Positions 21,600 through 30,225 of a stretch of 64,000 nt of DNA are shown piece after piece (the first letter of the stretch is position 1; every line of letters begins with the position of its first letter). The stretch lies in the NCBI GenBank assembly GCA_903642215.1, contig CAHJWG010000008.1:147579-211578 (forward strand), written 5' to 3'. The position numbers were made by a program, and so were the translations under genes. The notes under the pieces are model-generated. The model was not told the origin of the DNA, ran no database searches, and saw only the letters and a list, made by a program, of their open reading frames with translations. The stretch is from Sphingobacteriaceae bacterium (GTDB lineage: Bacteria > Bacteroidota > Bacteroidia > Sphingobacteriales > Sphingobacteriaceae).

Positions 21600-21796
21600 C
21601 CGTTTGTAAAACGGCCCTAATATATATTTAAACACTGTTTTTATCAGCCTTTTTTCAACAAAATTTAGTCGATGTTTAATAAGCGATTACTGCGCTTAAA
21701 CAGACAACCTGGATTTTACAGCTACAACCCGGATTTTGTCTGTTTATTTATACTTCTATACGGTCAAAGAACTGGTGAGTTATCCTCATCGACAAC
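21600..21796 (-). promoter_or_regulatory. Probable CRISPR leader
   Basis: This A/T-rich stretch lies between the last repeat and the end of cas2 and has no coding frame. Next to the repeat is a short palindrome CCGTTT-GTA-AAACGG (21600-21614), then a TATATAT stretch. A variant of the dispersed motif follows (21632-21645, minus-strand GATAAAAACAGTGT). Farther out, AAACAGACAA (21698-21707) and TTGTCTGTTT (21736-21745) form a 10-bp inverted repeat that encloses two similar direct copies, ACAACCTGGATTTT and ACAACCCGGATTTT. Leader function is inferred from position and repeat orientation. Confidence 0.7.
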
Positions 21797-22060
21797 TTAC
21801 AGGATATTATCCAGCTTGTTTTTTTCAGCACCAATCACTTCTTTTTCCAGCCACTTTTCCTCCCGGCTTTTAAAAACCAGGATACTGTCTGTTTCGGTAT
21901 CAATAATTAGTTTGGCTTTCGCTTGCAGTTCCTTCAGTTTTACAGGTGTAATTTCTCCCTCAAAAACAGAATTTTGTATCCAGTTTAAATACTGCCGGCA
22001 AAGTTTAAGCATTTTGCCAACGCGCTTTTCTCCGATATCGTAAACTAAAATTACATACAT
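21797..22060 (-). CDS. cas2: CRISPR-associated endonuclease Cas2
   Basis: Cas2 (87 residues) forms the central dimer of the Cas1-Cas2 spacer integrase. The beta-1 strand MYVILVYDIGEKRVGKMLKLCRQYLNWIQNSVFEGEIT carries the conserved Asp of the ferredoxin-like fold and the NSVFEG segment. It is the last gene of the cas operon and borders the array leader. The 113-bp gap to cas1 holds an inverted repeat. Confidence 0.96.
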   Translation of the reverse strand: MYVILVYDIGEKRVGKMLKLCRQYLNWIQNSVFEGEITPVKLKELQAKAKLIIDTETDSILVFKSREEKWLEKEVIGAEKNKLDNIL

Positions 22061-22067
22061 TTTTAAA

Positions 22068-22165
22068 AAAGCTAATAGCTGTCAGCTTTTAGCTTTCAGC
22101 ACAAGTTGAACATTAAAATTACAATAGCTATTTACAAATCACTAAAAGCTGATTGCTTATAGCTA
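22068..22165. repeat. Imperfect inverted repeat between cas1 and cas2
   Basis: AGCTAATAGCTGTCAGCTTTTA (22 bp, near 22071) and a diverged inverted copy near 22142-22163 face each other across about 50 bp. It resembles the palindromic AGCTTTTAGCT-rich interspersed elements of Bacteroidota genomes. It could form a long RNA hairpin in the cas1-cas2 transcript. Confidence 0.5.
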
Positions 22166-22173
22166 ACTGCTCA

Positions 22174-23178
22174 CTACCACCTCACTTTATACGGTTTATA
22201 CTCATCCAAACCCAGCACATGTTTGCCCAGCTTGTAGCATTCCAATTTAATCAGGTGTTTGTAACTCACGCTTCGGTTTAATACCGGATGCTTAAACGTT
22301 TCGTTCAACCGTTCTTCCCAGGCTTTTACAAATATTTTCCTGCCGGAATCTTTCAGCATACAGCCGTTCATTTTCAGGTCGAAATCTTTCGACTGGATTT
22401 CCTTTTTGTTCAGCAGCCTGAAAATCGTACGGTCAACCATTACCGGTTTAAAAATCTCTGCCAGATCTAAAGCCAGTGAAAACCGGCGGTAACCAGGCTC
22501 ATGTAAAAAGCTGATGGTTGGGTTAAGCTGCGTGTGATACAACTGGTTTAAACAGGCCGAATAACACATCATGTTCCCGAAAGAAATCATCGCATTCAGT
22601 TCATTTGCAGGTGGTTGCCTGCTTCGGCCTTCCATCTGGAAATCGTTTAAAATCGTATCAAAAGCCTGATAATATTGCTGGCGGATGTTACCTTCTATAC
22701 CCATTAGCTCGTCTACCGCTTTTGTTTGTTCAATTTGCAAGGCCAGCAGCTCGATGCTTTCCAGCGGAATGCTCACATCCTTTTCGCGGTTTAAATAATA
22801 GCGCAAAGTTTTTGTCATGTTAAAAGCAGCACCACTCACAAATTTCCGGGCAATAATCATCCGCTTTTTAGCATCGATGTAATGCTTGGTTTGCGAAATC
22901 TGCATCTTACCTGCCAGCAAATATTCTTTCGGACAAAAGCTGCCGGTATAGTTTTCGTAATAATCAAAAAAGTGGACTGCAATTCCTGCTTTGCCCAAAA
23001 AATTATACAAAGCACTATTGGCATCCAAACTACCGAAACAGAACAGATCAGAAACACCTTCTACCGGAATATATTTGGGCGTTCCTTCTACGCCGTCTTC
23101 ATCAACCGGCAAAAATTTCAGCGTATTATCTTTACGGCTTAAACGACCAGGATTAAACAGGTAGTAAGTTTGTTTCAT
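22174..23178 (-). CDS. cas1: CRISPR integrase Cas1, type I-B
   Basis: Cas1 (334 residues) is the catalytic subunit for spacer insertion. It opens with the I-B type N-terminus MKQTYYLFNPGRLSRKDNTLKF. The active-site blocks are NAMISFGNMMCYSACLNQLYHTQLNPTISFLHEPGYRRFSLALDLAEIFKPVMVDRTIF, which carry the metal-binding Glu, His and Glu/Asp residues. The ATG lies 5 bp after an exact copy of the dispersed motif (23183-23196). Confidence 0.97.
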   Translation of the reverse strand: MKQTYYLFNPGRLSRKDNTLKFLPVDEDGVEGTPKYIPVEGVSDLFCFGSLDANSALYNFLGKAGIAVHFFDYYENYTGSFCPKEYLLAGKMQISQTKHYIDAKKRMIIARKFVSGAAFNMTKTLRYYLNREKDVSIPLESIELLALQIEQTKAVDELMGIEGNIRQQYYQAFDTILNDFQMEGRSRQPPANELNAMISFGNMMCYSACLNQLYHTQLNPTISFLHEPGYRRFSLALDLAEIFKPVMVDRTIFRLLNKKEIQSKDFDLKMNGCMLKDSGRKIFVKAWEERLNETFKHPVLNRSVSYKHLIKLECYKLGKHVLGLDEYKPYKVRW

Positions 23179-23182
23179 GCAG

Positions 23183-23196
23183 ATGCTTCTTTTATC
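23183..23196 (-). promoter_or_regulatory. Dispersed motif GATAAAAGAAGCAT just upstream of cas1
   Basis: This exact copy on the minus strand is preceded by TTTTTAACC and ends 4 bp before the cas1 start codon. It is the only exact copy found inside the island. Confidence 0.6.
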
Positions 23197-23237
23197 GGTT
23201 AAAAATTAGTATTGTTTTTGATGAATGTCGGCTTTGT

Positions 23238-23750
23238 TTATACAGGTTCTTCTACATAACAAAAATCAAAATAGCTGCATTGCTTGCAAATCGGTTTGCG
23301 CAGCAGCGGCGGACAAACTTCACTTGTAACCAGTTGTCTGATATCAGCTTCCCAACTTTGGATCATTTCCGGGTCGCCGGGTTCTAATTGTACCGTTTCC
23401 CGCTGCCGCATTTTTGGATATTCGATCAGTCCGGTTACGCCTTCAATGCCTTGCTGGCCCAGTTTGAAGATGTAGTATATTACCTGCGCAATATGTGCTT
23501 TTTCTACCTTGTCGCTTTTCTTTACCTCATGTACCACTTTGTTTTTGGCATCGTAAAAATCTATTTTGATGCCATCCACTTCTACTTCGGTATATTGCTG
23601 CGAACGGTCGGTATAAGTAGTTTCGCCAATTAGTTTGCCTTCGGCTACCGTTTCGGAAGTATGTTCCATTTGTATTCCGTTGGCGAACAGCCACAATTTC
23701 CGATGGCAAACGAAGTAGTAGTTGATATGGGAAGCAGTGAGGTTAAGCAT
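23238..23750 (-). CDS. cas4: CRISPR exonuclease Cas4
   Basis: Cas4 (170 residues) is a RecB-like nuclease that trims prespacers and helps select the PAM. The single N-terminal Cys (YFVCHRKLWLF) and the C-terminal cluster VCPPLLRKPICKQCSYFDFC supply the four iron-sulphur ligands. VDGIKIDFYDAKNKVVHEVKKS contains the nuclease Asp and the Glu-x-Lys pair, and QVIYYIF follows as the QxxxY-like motif. It lies between the pRiA4b ORF-3-like gene (8-bp gap) and cas1. Confidence 0.95.
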   Translation of the reverse strand: MLNLTASHINYYFVCHRKLWLFANGIQMEHTSETVAEGKLIGETTYTDRSQQYTEVEVDGIKIDFYDAKNKVVHEVKKSDKVEKAHIAQVIYYIFKLGQQGIEGVTGLIEYPKMRQRETVQLEPGDPEMIQSWEADIRQLVTSEVCPPLLRKPICKQCSYFDFCYVEEPV

Positions 23751-23757
23751 CGTATTT

Positions 23758-24363
23758 TCAAACTAATTCAAAGTTATCTTCCTGATCAAAATCTACAGTT
23801 CGTACTGCTTCCTGTGCTTCTTTTAGGCTAAAAAAAATGAAATCCCAATCTTCGTTCTTCTTCAAACCGAGCCACTTTCGAAATTCTTTGTGTTCCGGAT
23901 GTTTGGGATCGGCTAAAGCATCTTTCAGTTCTTCATAACCCCATGATCCACCGCAATCTTCCGGCGGACAATTACCTTTACCTGCCAAGCAATCCGCAAA
24001 AAGCAGTTTTTCTTCGGTGATTTTTTCCAGGGTAATTACATGTTCCCAGTTATCGCTTAAATCATAGGTGTACACGAACTTTTGTCCTTCGGTTTTGAAA
24101 ATTTCGGATAGTTTAATTTCCTTACTGTCTATAAGTTCTTCATTCTCAAAAAACTCCAAATCGTACAATTCTTTATCCGCTATTACTAAATTACCAAGAC
24201 GATCATTAGGTGAAAACTCATATGCATGTGCATCCTTCCAGCCAAAAGCGGCCTGAATAATTAAATGGAACTGGTAAAAGGTAAAATCTTTGGGTATCAG
24301 TAATCGTCGCCATACTGGTGGTTTGATGATTTCTTTGATTTGGATTTTGAATTGAAAGGGCAT
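23758..24363 (-). CDS. pRiA4b ORF-3-like protein inside the cas operon
   Basis: The protein has 201 residues. The plasmid pRiA4b ORF-3 (IS1096 TnpR-like) fold is clear from KIQIKEIIKPPVWRRLLIPKDFTFYQFHLIIQAAFGWKDAHAYEF, the YTYDLSDNWEHVITLEKI block and the Cys-rich CLAGKGNCPPEDCGGSWGYEEL ending. The biochemical function of this family is not known to me. It is placed between cas3 (57-bp gap) and cas4 (8-bp gap) on the same strand, so it should be co-transcribed with the cas genes. It is not part of the canonical I-B set and could be an accessory factor or a passenger. Confidence 0.88.
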   Translation of the reverse strand: MPFQFKIQIKEIIKPPVWRRLLIPKDFTFYQFHLIIQAAFGWKDAHAYEFSPNDRLGNLVIADKELYDLEFFENEELIDSKEIKLSEIFKTEGQKFVYTYDLSDNWEHVITLEKITEEKLLFADCLAGKGNCPPEDCGGSWGYEELKDALADPKHPEHKEFRKWLGLKKNEDWDFIFFSLKEAQEAVRTVDFDQEDNFELV

Positions 24364-24420
24364 TGGAAAATTATTCTTGTTTAATCAATAAATTACAACA
24401 TTGCTAATAAAATTGGTTAT

Positions 24421-26748
24421 CTACATAAAATTCGTACTCCATATTTCTTGTTCATCATATAATAAACCTAATTCTGAATCATATTTTTTAGTTAATACCC
24501 AGTAACTAATTTCTATTAATTTGCCCTTCCCTGTTTCAAAATTATAAGAAGATTTATACAGATTTTGATCATTTTCCGAAATAAGTTGTGCAAACTTGTT
24601 TTTTCTAATTTGAACTTTTAATCGTTCTGCACCAATGAAGTCAAATACTGATAAATAATTTTCAAATCTTTCTTTTAATTTTACCGGTAATACCTTTATC
24701 CCATCAAACTGCTTGTAAAAATCTTCTTCTTGTTTTTTTGAATGTATCAAAGGAATAAGCTGATTTTCTGTTGTATATTTTAACAAATGGTAAACCTCGT
24801 CAAATTGCTTCTTGCTTTTCTCATCCCAATTTGGATATACAAAATCAATATACTCTTGTAATTTTTGTTCTTTAATTATTCCGTTTTCTTCTAATATAAT
24901 TTTTTCAAGAGCTTCTATTGTTCGTGAAATAATATTTAAGTTGTATATAAATCCGTCACTTTTATTTGATTCTTTGAATACTACAACTGGAGAAATTCCT
25001 TTTTTTCTTTGTCTATTTACTCTACCAAAACGTTGTATTAAAGCATCTATAGGTGCAGGCTCTGTATATATAATATCATAATCAATATCAAGACTTACTT
25101 CAATAGCCTGAGTTCCAACTAAAAGTTGAATAGGATTATTTTTGTCCTTTTCGCCTTCTTTCAAATGCTTTTCATGAATAGTCCGGTCTTCACCAGTAAA
25201 TGCACTATGCAATAAAACAGAATTATTAGTAAATTCTTTCAATTCTTTAAAAACAACCTGAGCCTGAACAACTGTATTACAGACTACTAATACTTTTAAA
25301 CCATCTTTTAAATCTTTTTCAATTAGATAAAGGCTATCAAATAATAACCCATCTTTTAAAATAACATTATGCCTATCAAATTTTTTGTACAAATCTTCGT
25401 CGGCTGTAATGGGAGAAAAATCACCAATTGCCTTTTCTAATTCTGTTTTAAAAAATGATGGCATGGTTGCAGTCATAATAAAAACCTTGCCTTTTAAATA
25501 TTTGACAACGTATTCGAGAAATACTTTAATTTGTGCAAAAACTTCAGGGCTATAAGCATGAATTTCATCAAAAATGAAATAACCTCCTGTCCACTCAAAT
25601 ATTCCTTGCTCAAAACCTTTTAACCCAAATAGATTTTTTAACAATTGAAAAGGTGTAACTACCTTTAATGGTGTGTAAAGTGTTTTAAATTTATTTTTTA
25701 TTTCATCAATTACCTCTTTCTTTGAAGTATTAACGTACTGGATATTATCAAGATAATCGTAAAGATAATCTTGTAATTTTCCATGGAGCATTCCAACTTT
25801 TGAGCTTCCAAGACCAGCTTCATCAGAAGACAAACGTTCATACATTGCATTAATAGATGCTGTAAAAGGCAATATATAAAAAACTCGTCCTTGTCCGTAT
25901 TCTTGCATTTGACTTTGTAGCCACAACATTGCACTTTCAGTTTTGCCAGAACCTGTTGGTGCAGTTAAGATTACATTTCCAATTGCCTTCTCACATTCTA
26001 ATTGATGGCTGTAAAAATCATTTTCTTCTTTTTGCAAGTTTATCCGTTGCTTATTTAAAAATGAAAAAGAAACTTTTTCTAATTGTTCAATATGTTCAAT
26101 ACGAGCAGAACCTAAATGATCGCAGTGCTTTAATGCGCCAAATAAAAGTAGTAAATTAAAGTAATCTTCACTATTTACATTAATTTCTCCCTTGGCTGAT
26201 TTTCGCAAATATGCAAGTACCAGTTTTTGGGGATGTTTAATTTCATGATTATTAAGTTTGATTTTAAAATCATTCTCCAGCAAAGAGTAAACTTGCTTTA
26301 GATGAATTTTTGCAAATTCCTCCTCATAGTTAAGTAACCCATCATCACCAAATTCCTCCTCTATCTTTTGTAATGAATATGTATTTACAATGTACTCTTT
26401 ATTTAAACGTTCAAAATCTCGATGATGCCCAGCAACTATTAAACTAATTAATTTTTTAACCGGAGCTTCAATATTTAATCCATCAATAAATGGTAAAGAA
26501 AAAAGTTCATGGCGCTGTCCATGCCATTCATTTTTTGAGATTCCCATTAATATTTTTATAAACTCTGCATGTCCTTTACCTAAATCATGAACAATAATAG
26601 ATAGCCTAACCACCTCCCAAAAGTCAATATCCTGAATTATTTCTTTTGCTTTAGGAAAACAAACTTTTAAATATTGCCAAATTTTAAGACAATCGATTAT
26701 ATGCTGTTTTAAACTTATTCGAGGTTCAGATTTTGCTAAAAGTTCCAT
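24421..26748 (-). CDS. cas3: CRISPR helicase-nuclease Cas3 with N-terminal HD domain
   Basis: Cas3 (775 residues from ATG 26748) unwinds and degrades DNA marked by Cascade. The HD nuclease is N-terminal: VHDLGKGHAEF near residues 53-63, then HGQRHELFS and AGHHRDF. The superfamily 2 helicase follows with Walker A (LTAPTGSGKTES), the DExH box (FIFDEIHAY), MTATMP, and motif VI (QRFGRVNRQRKKG). All catalytic motifs appear intact, so the system should be able to interfere. Upstream TTG codons could extend the frame by three residues, but ATG 26748 is the better start. Confidence 0.96.
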   Translation of the reverse strand: MELLAKSEPRISLKQHIIDCLKIWQYLKVCFPKAKEIIQDIDFWEVVRLSIIVHDLGKGHAEFIKILMGISKNEWHGQRHELFSLPFIDGLNIEAPVKKLISLIVAGHHRDFERLNKEYIVNTYSLQKIEEEFGDDGLLNYEEEFAKIHLKQVYSLLENDFKIKLNNHEIKHPQKLVLAYLRKSAKGEINVNSEDYFNLLLLFGALKHCDHLGSARIEHIEQLEKVSFSFLNKQRINLQKEENDFYSHQLECEKAIGNVILTAPTGSGKTESAMLWLQSQMQEYGQGRVFYILPFTASINAMYERLSSDEAGLGSSKVGMLHGKLQDYLYDYLDNIQYVNTSKKEVIDEIKNKFKTLYTPLKVVTPFQLLKNLFGLKGFEQGIFEWTGGYFIFDEIHAYSPEVFAQIKVFLEYVVKYLKGKVFIMTATMPSFFKTELEKAIGDFSPITADEDLYKKFDRHNVILKDGLLFDSLYLIEKDLKDGLKVLVVCNTVVQAQVVFKELKEFTNNSVLLHSAFTGEDRTIHEKHLKEGEKDKNNPIQLLVGTQAIEVSLDIDYDIIYTEPAPIDALIQRFGRVNRQRKKGISPVVVFKESNKSDGFIYNLNIISRTIEALEKIILEENGIIKEQKLQEYIDFVYPNWDEKSKKQFDEVYHLLKYTTENQLIPLIHSKKQEEDFYKQFDGIKVLPVKLKERFENYLSVFDFIGAERLKVQIRKNKFAQLISENDQNLYKSSYNFETGKGKLIEISYWVLTKKYDSELGLLYDEQEIWSTNFM

Positions 26749-26767
26749 CAAGATCAAAAATCTTTAA

Positions 26768-27442
26768 TTACATTGTTTCAAAATTCAATTGATGTATATA
26801 TATATCTACTTCATTTTTACCAATTGTATCTCGATAGGCTTTAAGATTACTGCTAACTTTAGAATTATGATTAAGTACAGAATATGATTCTGTACCTATA
26901 TTTTGTCGTGGAATTGTATTGGAGAAGTATTTTGGTAAAGCTTGGATTACTCCAGGAAGATAATTATTAGCAAATGGCACAATTTGTCCTTTAATTTTAT
27001 CAGCATTATCTACTTCTGCTAAATCCTTTTTATGGATTCCTGCTAAATCAACAGATGCCAAATCATTCATCCTTCCTAATACTAATGGATATACTGGAAA
27101 TTTTAAATAGTTGACTATTTGTTCATCAGAAACATACAAGCGTAAAAAATTTTCAAATAAAAATTCTCTTTTAAGGACGTTTGACTTGGCATTGTTAGTT
27201 GCTTTACCTTTATTACTATCAATCATATAGATTGTTTCTAAATCAACTTCCTTTCCCTGAAATTCAAAGTAATACCCAATTGAAAGTTGTTTATGATTTA
27301 CATAAAATCCTGCAGCCGCATTTATTAATCCCAAAACTGTACTTAGTGGTGGTACTTCTAAAGTTGGTTGTATGCCACTAATCAGATTTGGATAACGAAA
27401 ACTGGCTGTCCAGCTTCTTATATCAATAGCATAAAATTCCAT
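26768..27442 (-). CDS. cas5: Cascade subunit Cas5 (type I-B, Cas5t-like)
   Basis: This 224-residue subunit binds the 5' handle of the crRNA. The start EFYAIDIRSWTASFRYPNLISGIQPTLEVPPLSTVLGLINAAAG is the characteristic Cas5 N-terminal ferredoxin-like fold. The ATG at 27442 overlaps the cas7 stop as TAATG, which fixes the start; a longer in-frame extension into cas7 is not needed. Confidence 0.94.
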   Translation of the reverse strand: MEFYAIDIRSWTASFRYPNLISGIQPTLEVPPLSTVLGLINAAAGFYVNHKQLSIGYYFEFQGKEVDLETIYMIDSNKGKATNNAKSNVLKREFLFENFLRLYVSDEQIVNYLKFPVYPLVLGRMNDLASVDLAGIHKKDLAEVDNADKIKGQIVPFANNYLPGVIQALPKYFSNTIPRQNIGTESYSVLNHNSKVSSNLKAYRDTIGKNEVDIYIHQLNFETM

Positions 27443-28536
27443 TATACTAATTGTTGTAGCAAGTGTTTGCAATAATTATCAATAGTTTCATTTATTGATC
27501 CAATTTGAACTTTCGGGTATTCGTTACCTAATAATTCTAATTCTTTTAAAGAATCCTTATAATCATCGAGAAAACCACTACGCCTGCCAATAAATACTAT
27601 GCCTTGAAATTGCTCTTTATAATCTTTAAGCACTTCTTTGATTCCTGCAATGTTGAGGTGCATTTTATCACTATTTATCCCTTCGCTTGTAGCAATATGA
27701 GAAAATGGATGATTTCCAGTAGTGGTAGTTGCTAATACAATAAACTTAGGTGTAACATCTGACATGTTATTTGTCTGCATTGCGCCACCTGAAATAGTTT
27801 TTAGGGCTTTAAGTGTATCCTCAATTCTTTTTTCACGAATTTCCTTTGTTAAACGAACTAATTTTTGAGCATTACCCTTACTATCTTTTACATAACTATC
27901 CTCAATTTCAATAGCACCATTGGCCAGGGCATCTTCTCTAAGTTTTTCTGTTAAATTTTTAAATCCTGTTTTATTGTAATTAGAAAAAGTGCCAGCTTGT
28001 TCCAAGTCTAAAGAAAACATTCCTTTCATTATGGCACTATACTCTTCTTTTACGTAAGGAACAGAGTCTCCTTCCTGACGAGCCATGCTTGACCAGTTCT
28101 CTGCTGGACGAGTAGAACTAACAGAAACAATCACCGAATTTTTTAAAGGCGAAATACGCGTAACCGTTACATTTTCCGTTTGTTCCTTACCATTTTTCAA
28201 TATTGGTTTTCCGTCTTCATCTACTATAACATCCTTTGCTGCTTTCATATATCCAAAAATATCATCATCAGGGTATTTAATTGGGTCAGCCGCTGTAAAT
28301 GCAATTTTATTATCTCTTGTTATAGGTGAGATATTCCAACCATGATTTCTTTGCAAAGCATCCCGCCACCAATAACGCCATGCTTGACCAGACACATACG
28401 TATATGCTCTTCCGTTTTTGAAAACTTTTTTTGTAGCAACTGCATTATCAAAATTACTTGTTGTGCTTTTTCCAGCATTATTTAGAGCAACAACATCTAC
28501 GTCTAATAAAATAAAACCCTGTGTTTTTAATTTCAT
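27442..28536 (-). CDS. cas7: Cascade backbone subunit Cas7 (Cst2/DevR type)
   Basis: Cas7 (364 residues) polymerises along the crRNA spacer. The N-terminus MKLKTQGFILLDVDVVALNNAGKSTTSNFDNAVATKKVFKNGRAYTYVSGQAWRYWWRD and the late VLATTTTGNHPFSH segment are diagnostic of the Cst2/DevR branch used by bacterial I-B systems. Six-base kinking of the guide by this backbone underlies the mismatch pattern discussed for the mini-CRISPR at 30307-30385. Confidence 0.95.
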   Translation of the reverse strand: MKLKTQGFILLDVDVVALNNAGKSTTSNFDNAVATKKVFKNGRAYTYVSGQAWRYWWRDALQRNHGWNISPITRDNKIAFTAADPIKYPDDDIFGYMKAAKDVIVDEDGKPILKNGKEQTENVTVTRISPLKNSVIVSVSSTRPAENWSSMARQEGDSVPYVKEEYSAIMKGMFSLDLEQAGTFSNYNKTGFKNLTEKLREDALANGAIEIEDSYVKDSKGNAQKLVRLTKEIREKRIEDTLKALKTISGGAMQTNNMSDVTPKFIVLATTTTGNHPFSHIATSEGINSDKMHLNIAGIKEVLKDYKEQFQGIVFIGRRSGFLDDYKDSLKELELLGNEYPKVQIGSINETIDNYCKHLLQQLV

Positions 28537-28543
28537 AATTATA

Positions 28544-29974
28544 TTAATTTAGGATTGGTAATTCATTTTCTTCATCTTCTAAAACTAGAATTGGTACTAC
28601 CTTGTTAGTTTCGTGTAGTTTTTCATAAATTGCAATTAGTAACACATCCCTTACCTCTCGCCAATTACCTCCATCTGGAAATAAATATTCGGCATAATCT
28701 TGGACAGTAATTAAAGCTTTATCTGCTTCTTTTTGGTAGTTTTCGCTATTCAACTTTACAAAAAACTGCCGTAATCCATGAGGTGATTTTTCACCATTCA
28801 ATCGTTTAATACTTTTCGTAATAAAGTCGGTTTCGCGGTTTATTACAATAAAATCTGCTACCTGCTTAATTTTATCAATGCTTCTTTTATCCATGTTTTT
28901 TATAATTGTTTGATATTTTTCGACTATAATAAAAGGGAAAGAATGTTTTATATTCCAGCGGAGTATATTTCCCAAGATAGATCTTCCTGTTAACAAGTTT
29001 TCAAGGACATTATTTTTCCAAATTTTGTATGTTTCATAATCAACAGTTTCACTTTTACTATCCCACACTTCTTTATCTTCATTAAAAGTTGCTCCTTTAT
29101 GTTTAAAACTTCCGTAGTTATTTTTAAGAAACTTGTTCCAATCTTTTTTTATTTTAATGCGGTTACAAAAAGCATAAAACTTAAAAACATTTGATCCCAA
29201 AACATAAATTATAACTTCCGGGCTTGCTCCAAAGTTTGTAAAGTGATATAAATTTAAGGTTACATCTGCTTCATTAAGTAATTCATTTTCATCATCTAAT
29301 AAAAATTCTTTTAAATGAGTATTTAAGTAACTATCAGCAAAACTGAACAACGCATTTGCCGGATTACTAAATTCTGACCGTAATACTCCTTCTGCTGTAC
29401 CGTTACTAATGGCATTCAAATTTTCTTTGCAATTTTTTTCGACAAAGAACTCGGTCACTTTTTCATGATTACTACTAAGCATAGCTACTTTATCACTTAA
29501 TTGAATTAATCCTAATGGAACAAAGAAAATTCTAATTAATACTTCTTTAGAAAGATATAATCCAGATTCAAAGTTGTGATGAAAATTGATAAAAGTACCG
29601 GAACCAGAAAGAATGTGATTATCTCTGCCCGCTGAAAACAACTTCGTTTTCCTACCGGATATTCTACAATATCCTTCGTGGTGGCTTTCTGTTTCCTGAA
29701 TTAAAGCTTTATAATATTTTAGAGCTTCATCAATTTTACGTTGTCCTACAAAAGCTGCTTGGGTAATTTTAGAATTTAAAAAAAAAGCATGAAGTTTACC
29801 ATTCCATTTATTCACATATAAATCGGCTGCAAAATCTATTAGACCCATAATATCTCGATCTTTTAGATAATCCACATTCCATAAAAATTTTATTACTAAT
29901 CCTCCCGTATCAGCAAAAGGATCGCCAGTTATATTTGTAAGATATTGTGTTGTTACTTTATCTGTTTCTTTCAT
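28544..29974 (-). CDS. cas8b: Cascade large subunit Cas8b (Cst1-like)
   Basis: This is a 476-residue, low-complexity, lysine-rich protein in the position of the large subunit (first of the effector genes, 7 bp before cas7). It begins MKETDKVTTQYLTNITGDPFADTGG, the start typical of the Cst1/Cas8b1 family. Large subunits recognise the PAM and recruit Cas3. Identification rests on the N-terminal motif, length and gene order. Confidence 0.85.
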   Translation of the reverse strand: MKETDKVTTQYLTNITGDPFADTGGLVIKFLWNVDYLKDRDIMGLIDFAADLYVNKWNGKLHAFFLNSKITQAAFVGQRKIDEALKYYKALIQETESHHEGYCRISGRKTKLFSAGRDNHILSGSGTFINFHHNFESGLYLSKEVLIRIFFVPLGLIQLSDKVAMLSSNHEKVTEFFVEKNCKENLNAISNGTAEGVLRSEFSNPANALFSFADSYLNTHLKEFLLDDENELLNEADVTLNLYHFTNFGASPEVIIYVLGSNVFKFYAFCNRIKIKKDWNKFLKNNYGSFKHKGATFNEDKEVWDSKSETVDYETYKIWKNNVLENLLTGRSILGNILRWNIKHSFPFIIVEKYQTIIKNMDKRSIDKIKQVADFIVINRETDFITKSIKRLNGEKSPHGLRQFFVKLNSENYQKEADKALITVQDYAEYLFPDGGNWREVRDVLLIAIYEKLHETNKVVPILVLEDEENELPILN

Positions 29975-30018
29975 AATTCATTCTGAATAAATATGGCTTT
30001 ATTAAAAATAGTAATGCG

Positions 30019-30174
30019 TTAACGACAATCATCAAAAAAGGACTCGATAAATATTTCAATCTCTTCTTCAGTTTTTCCGGATTCTAATAACCAAATCCTT
30101 TTCTTTTGTAAATACGCTTCTAAATCTGTTTCATCCATTGCATGCCCGCTATCATTAATAAATATCCTTTCCAT
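30019..30174 (-). CDS. Small acidic protein between the mini-CRISPR target and cas8
   Basis: ATG 30174 opens 51 codons (MERIFINDSGHAMDETDLEA ... EEEIEIFIESFFDDCR) ending with TAA at 30019-30021, 44 bp before cas8 on the same strand. A good TAnnTTTG box (TACTTTTG, 30202-30195) lies about 20 bp upstream of the ATG. I do not recognise the family. Its position, directly under the promoter that the nearby pseudo-crRNA appears to target, makes it either a leader ORF of the cas operon or the toxin half of a Cascade-silenced addiction module. Neither role can be proven from sequence. Confidence 0.55.
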   Translation of the reverse strand: MERIFINDSGHAMDETDLEAYLQKKRIWLLESGKTEEEIEIFIESFFDDCR

Positions 30175-30194
30175 ACCAATGCTTTTAATAAAAA

Positions 30195-30225
30195 CAAAAG
30201 TATAAATAATATCCAGTATTAAAAG
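30195..30225 (-). promoter_or_regulatory. Putative promoter of the small ORF and cas8 operon
   Basis: The minus strand has TACTTTTG at 30202-30195, a perfect Bacteroidota minus-7 box TAnnTTTG. The minus-33 region would fall near CTTTT at 30225-30221, 18-19 bp upstream. No strong TTTG is present there. This upstream part overlaps the DNA matched by the pseudo-spacer. Confidence 0.6.

Noticed and set aside
14051..21631. Many open frames of 60-160 codons with repeated peptides such as SIPTWCDWM, FQFLHGAIG and FNSYMVRLD
   Set aside because: They are translations of the CRISPR repeat in different frames. The 30-bp repeat has no stop in several frames, and the repeated peptides do not form a real protein family.
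21672..22043. 123-codon plus-strand frame over leader and cas2
   Set aside because: It is antisense to cas2 with no family resemblance; cas2 on the minus strand is clear.
30053..30080. ATTTCAAT at 30053-30060, resembling the start of the plus-strand repeat
   Set aside because: The similarity ends after eight bases and lies in the coding run EEIEIF of the small ORF. It lacks the second conserved block at the right distance.
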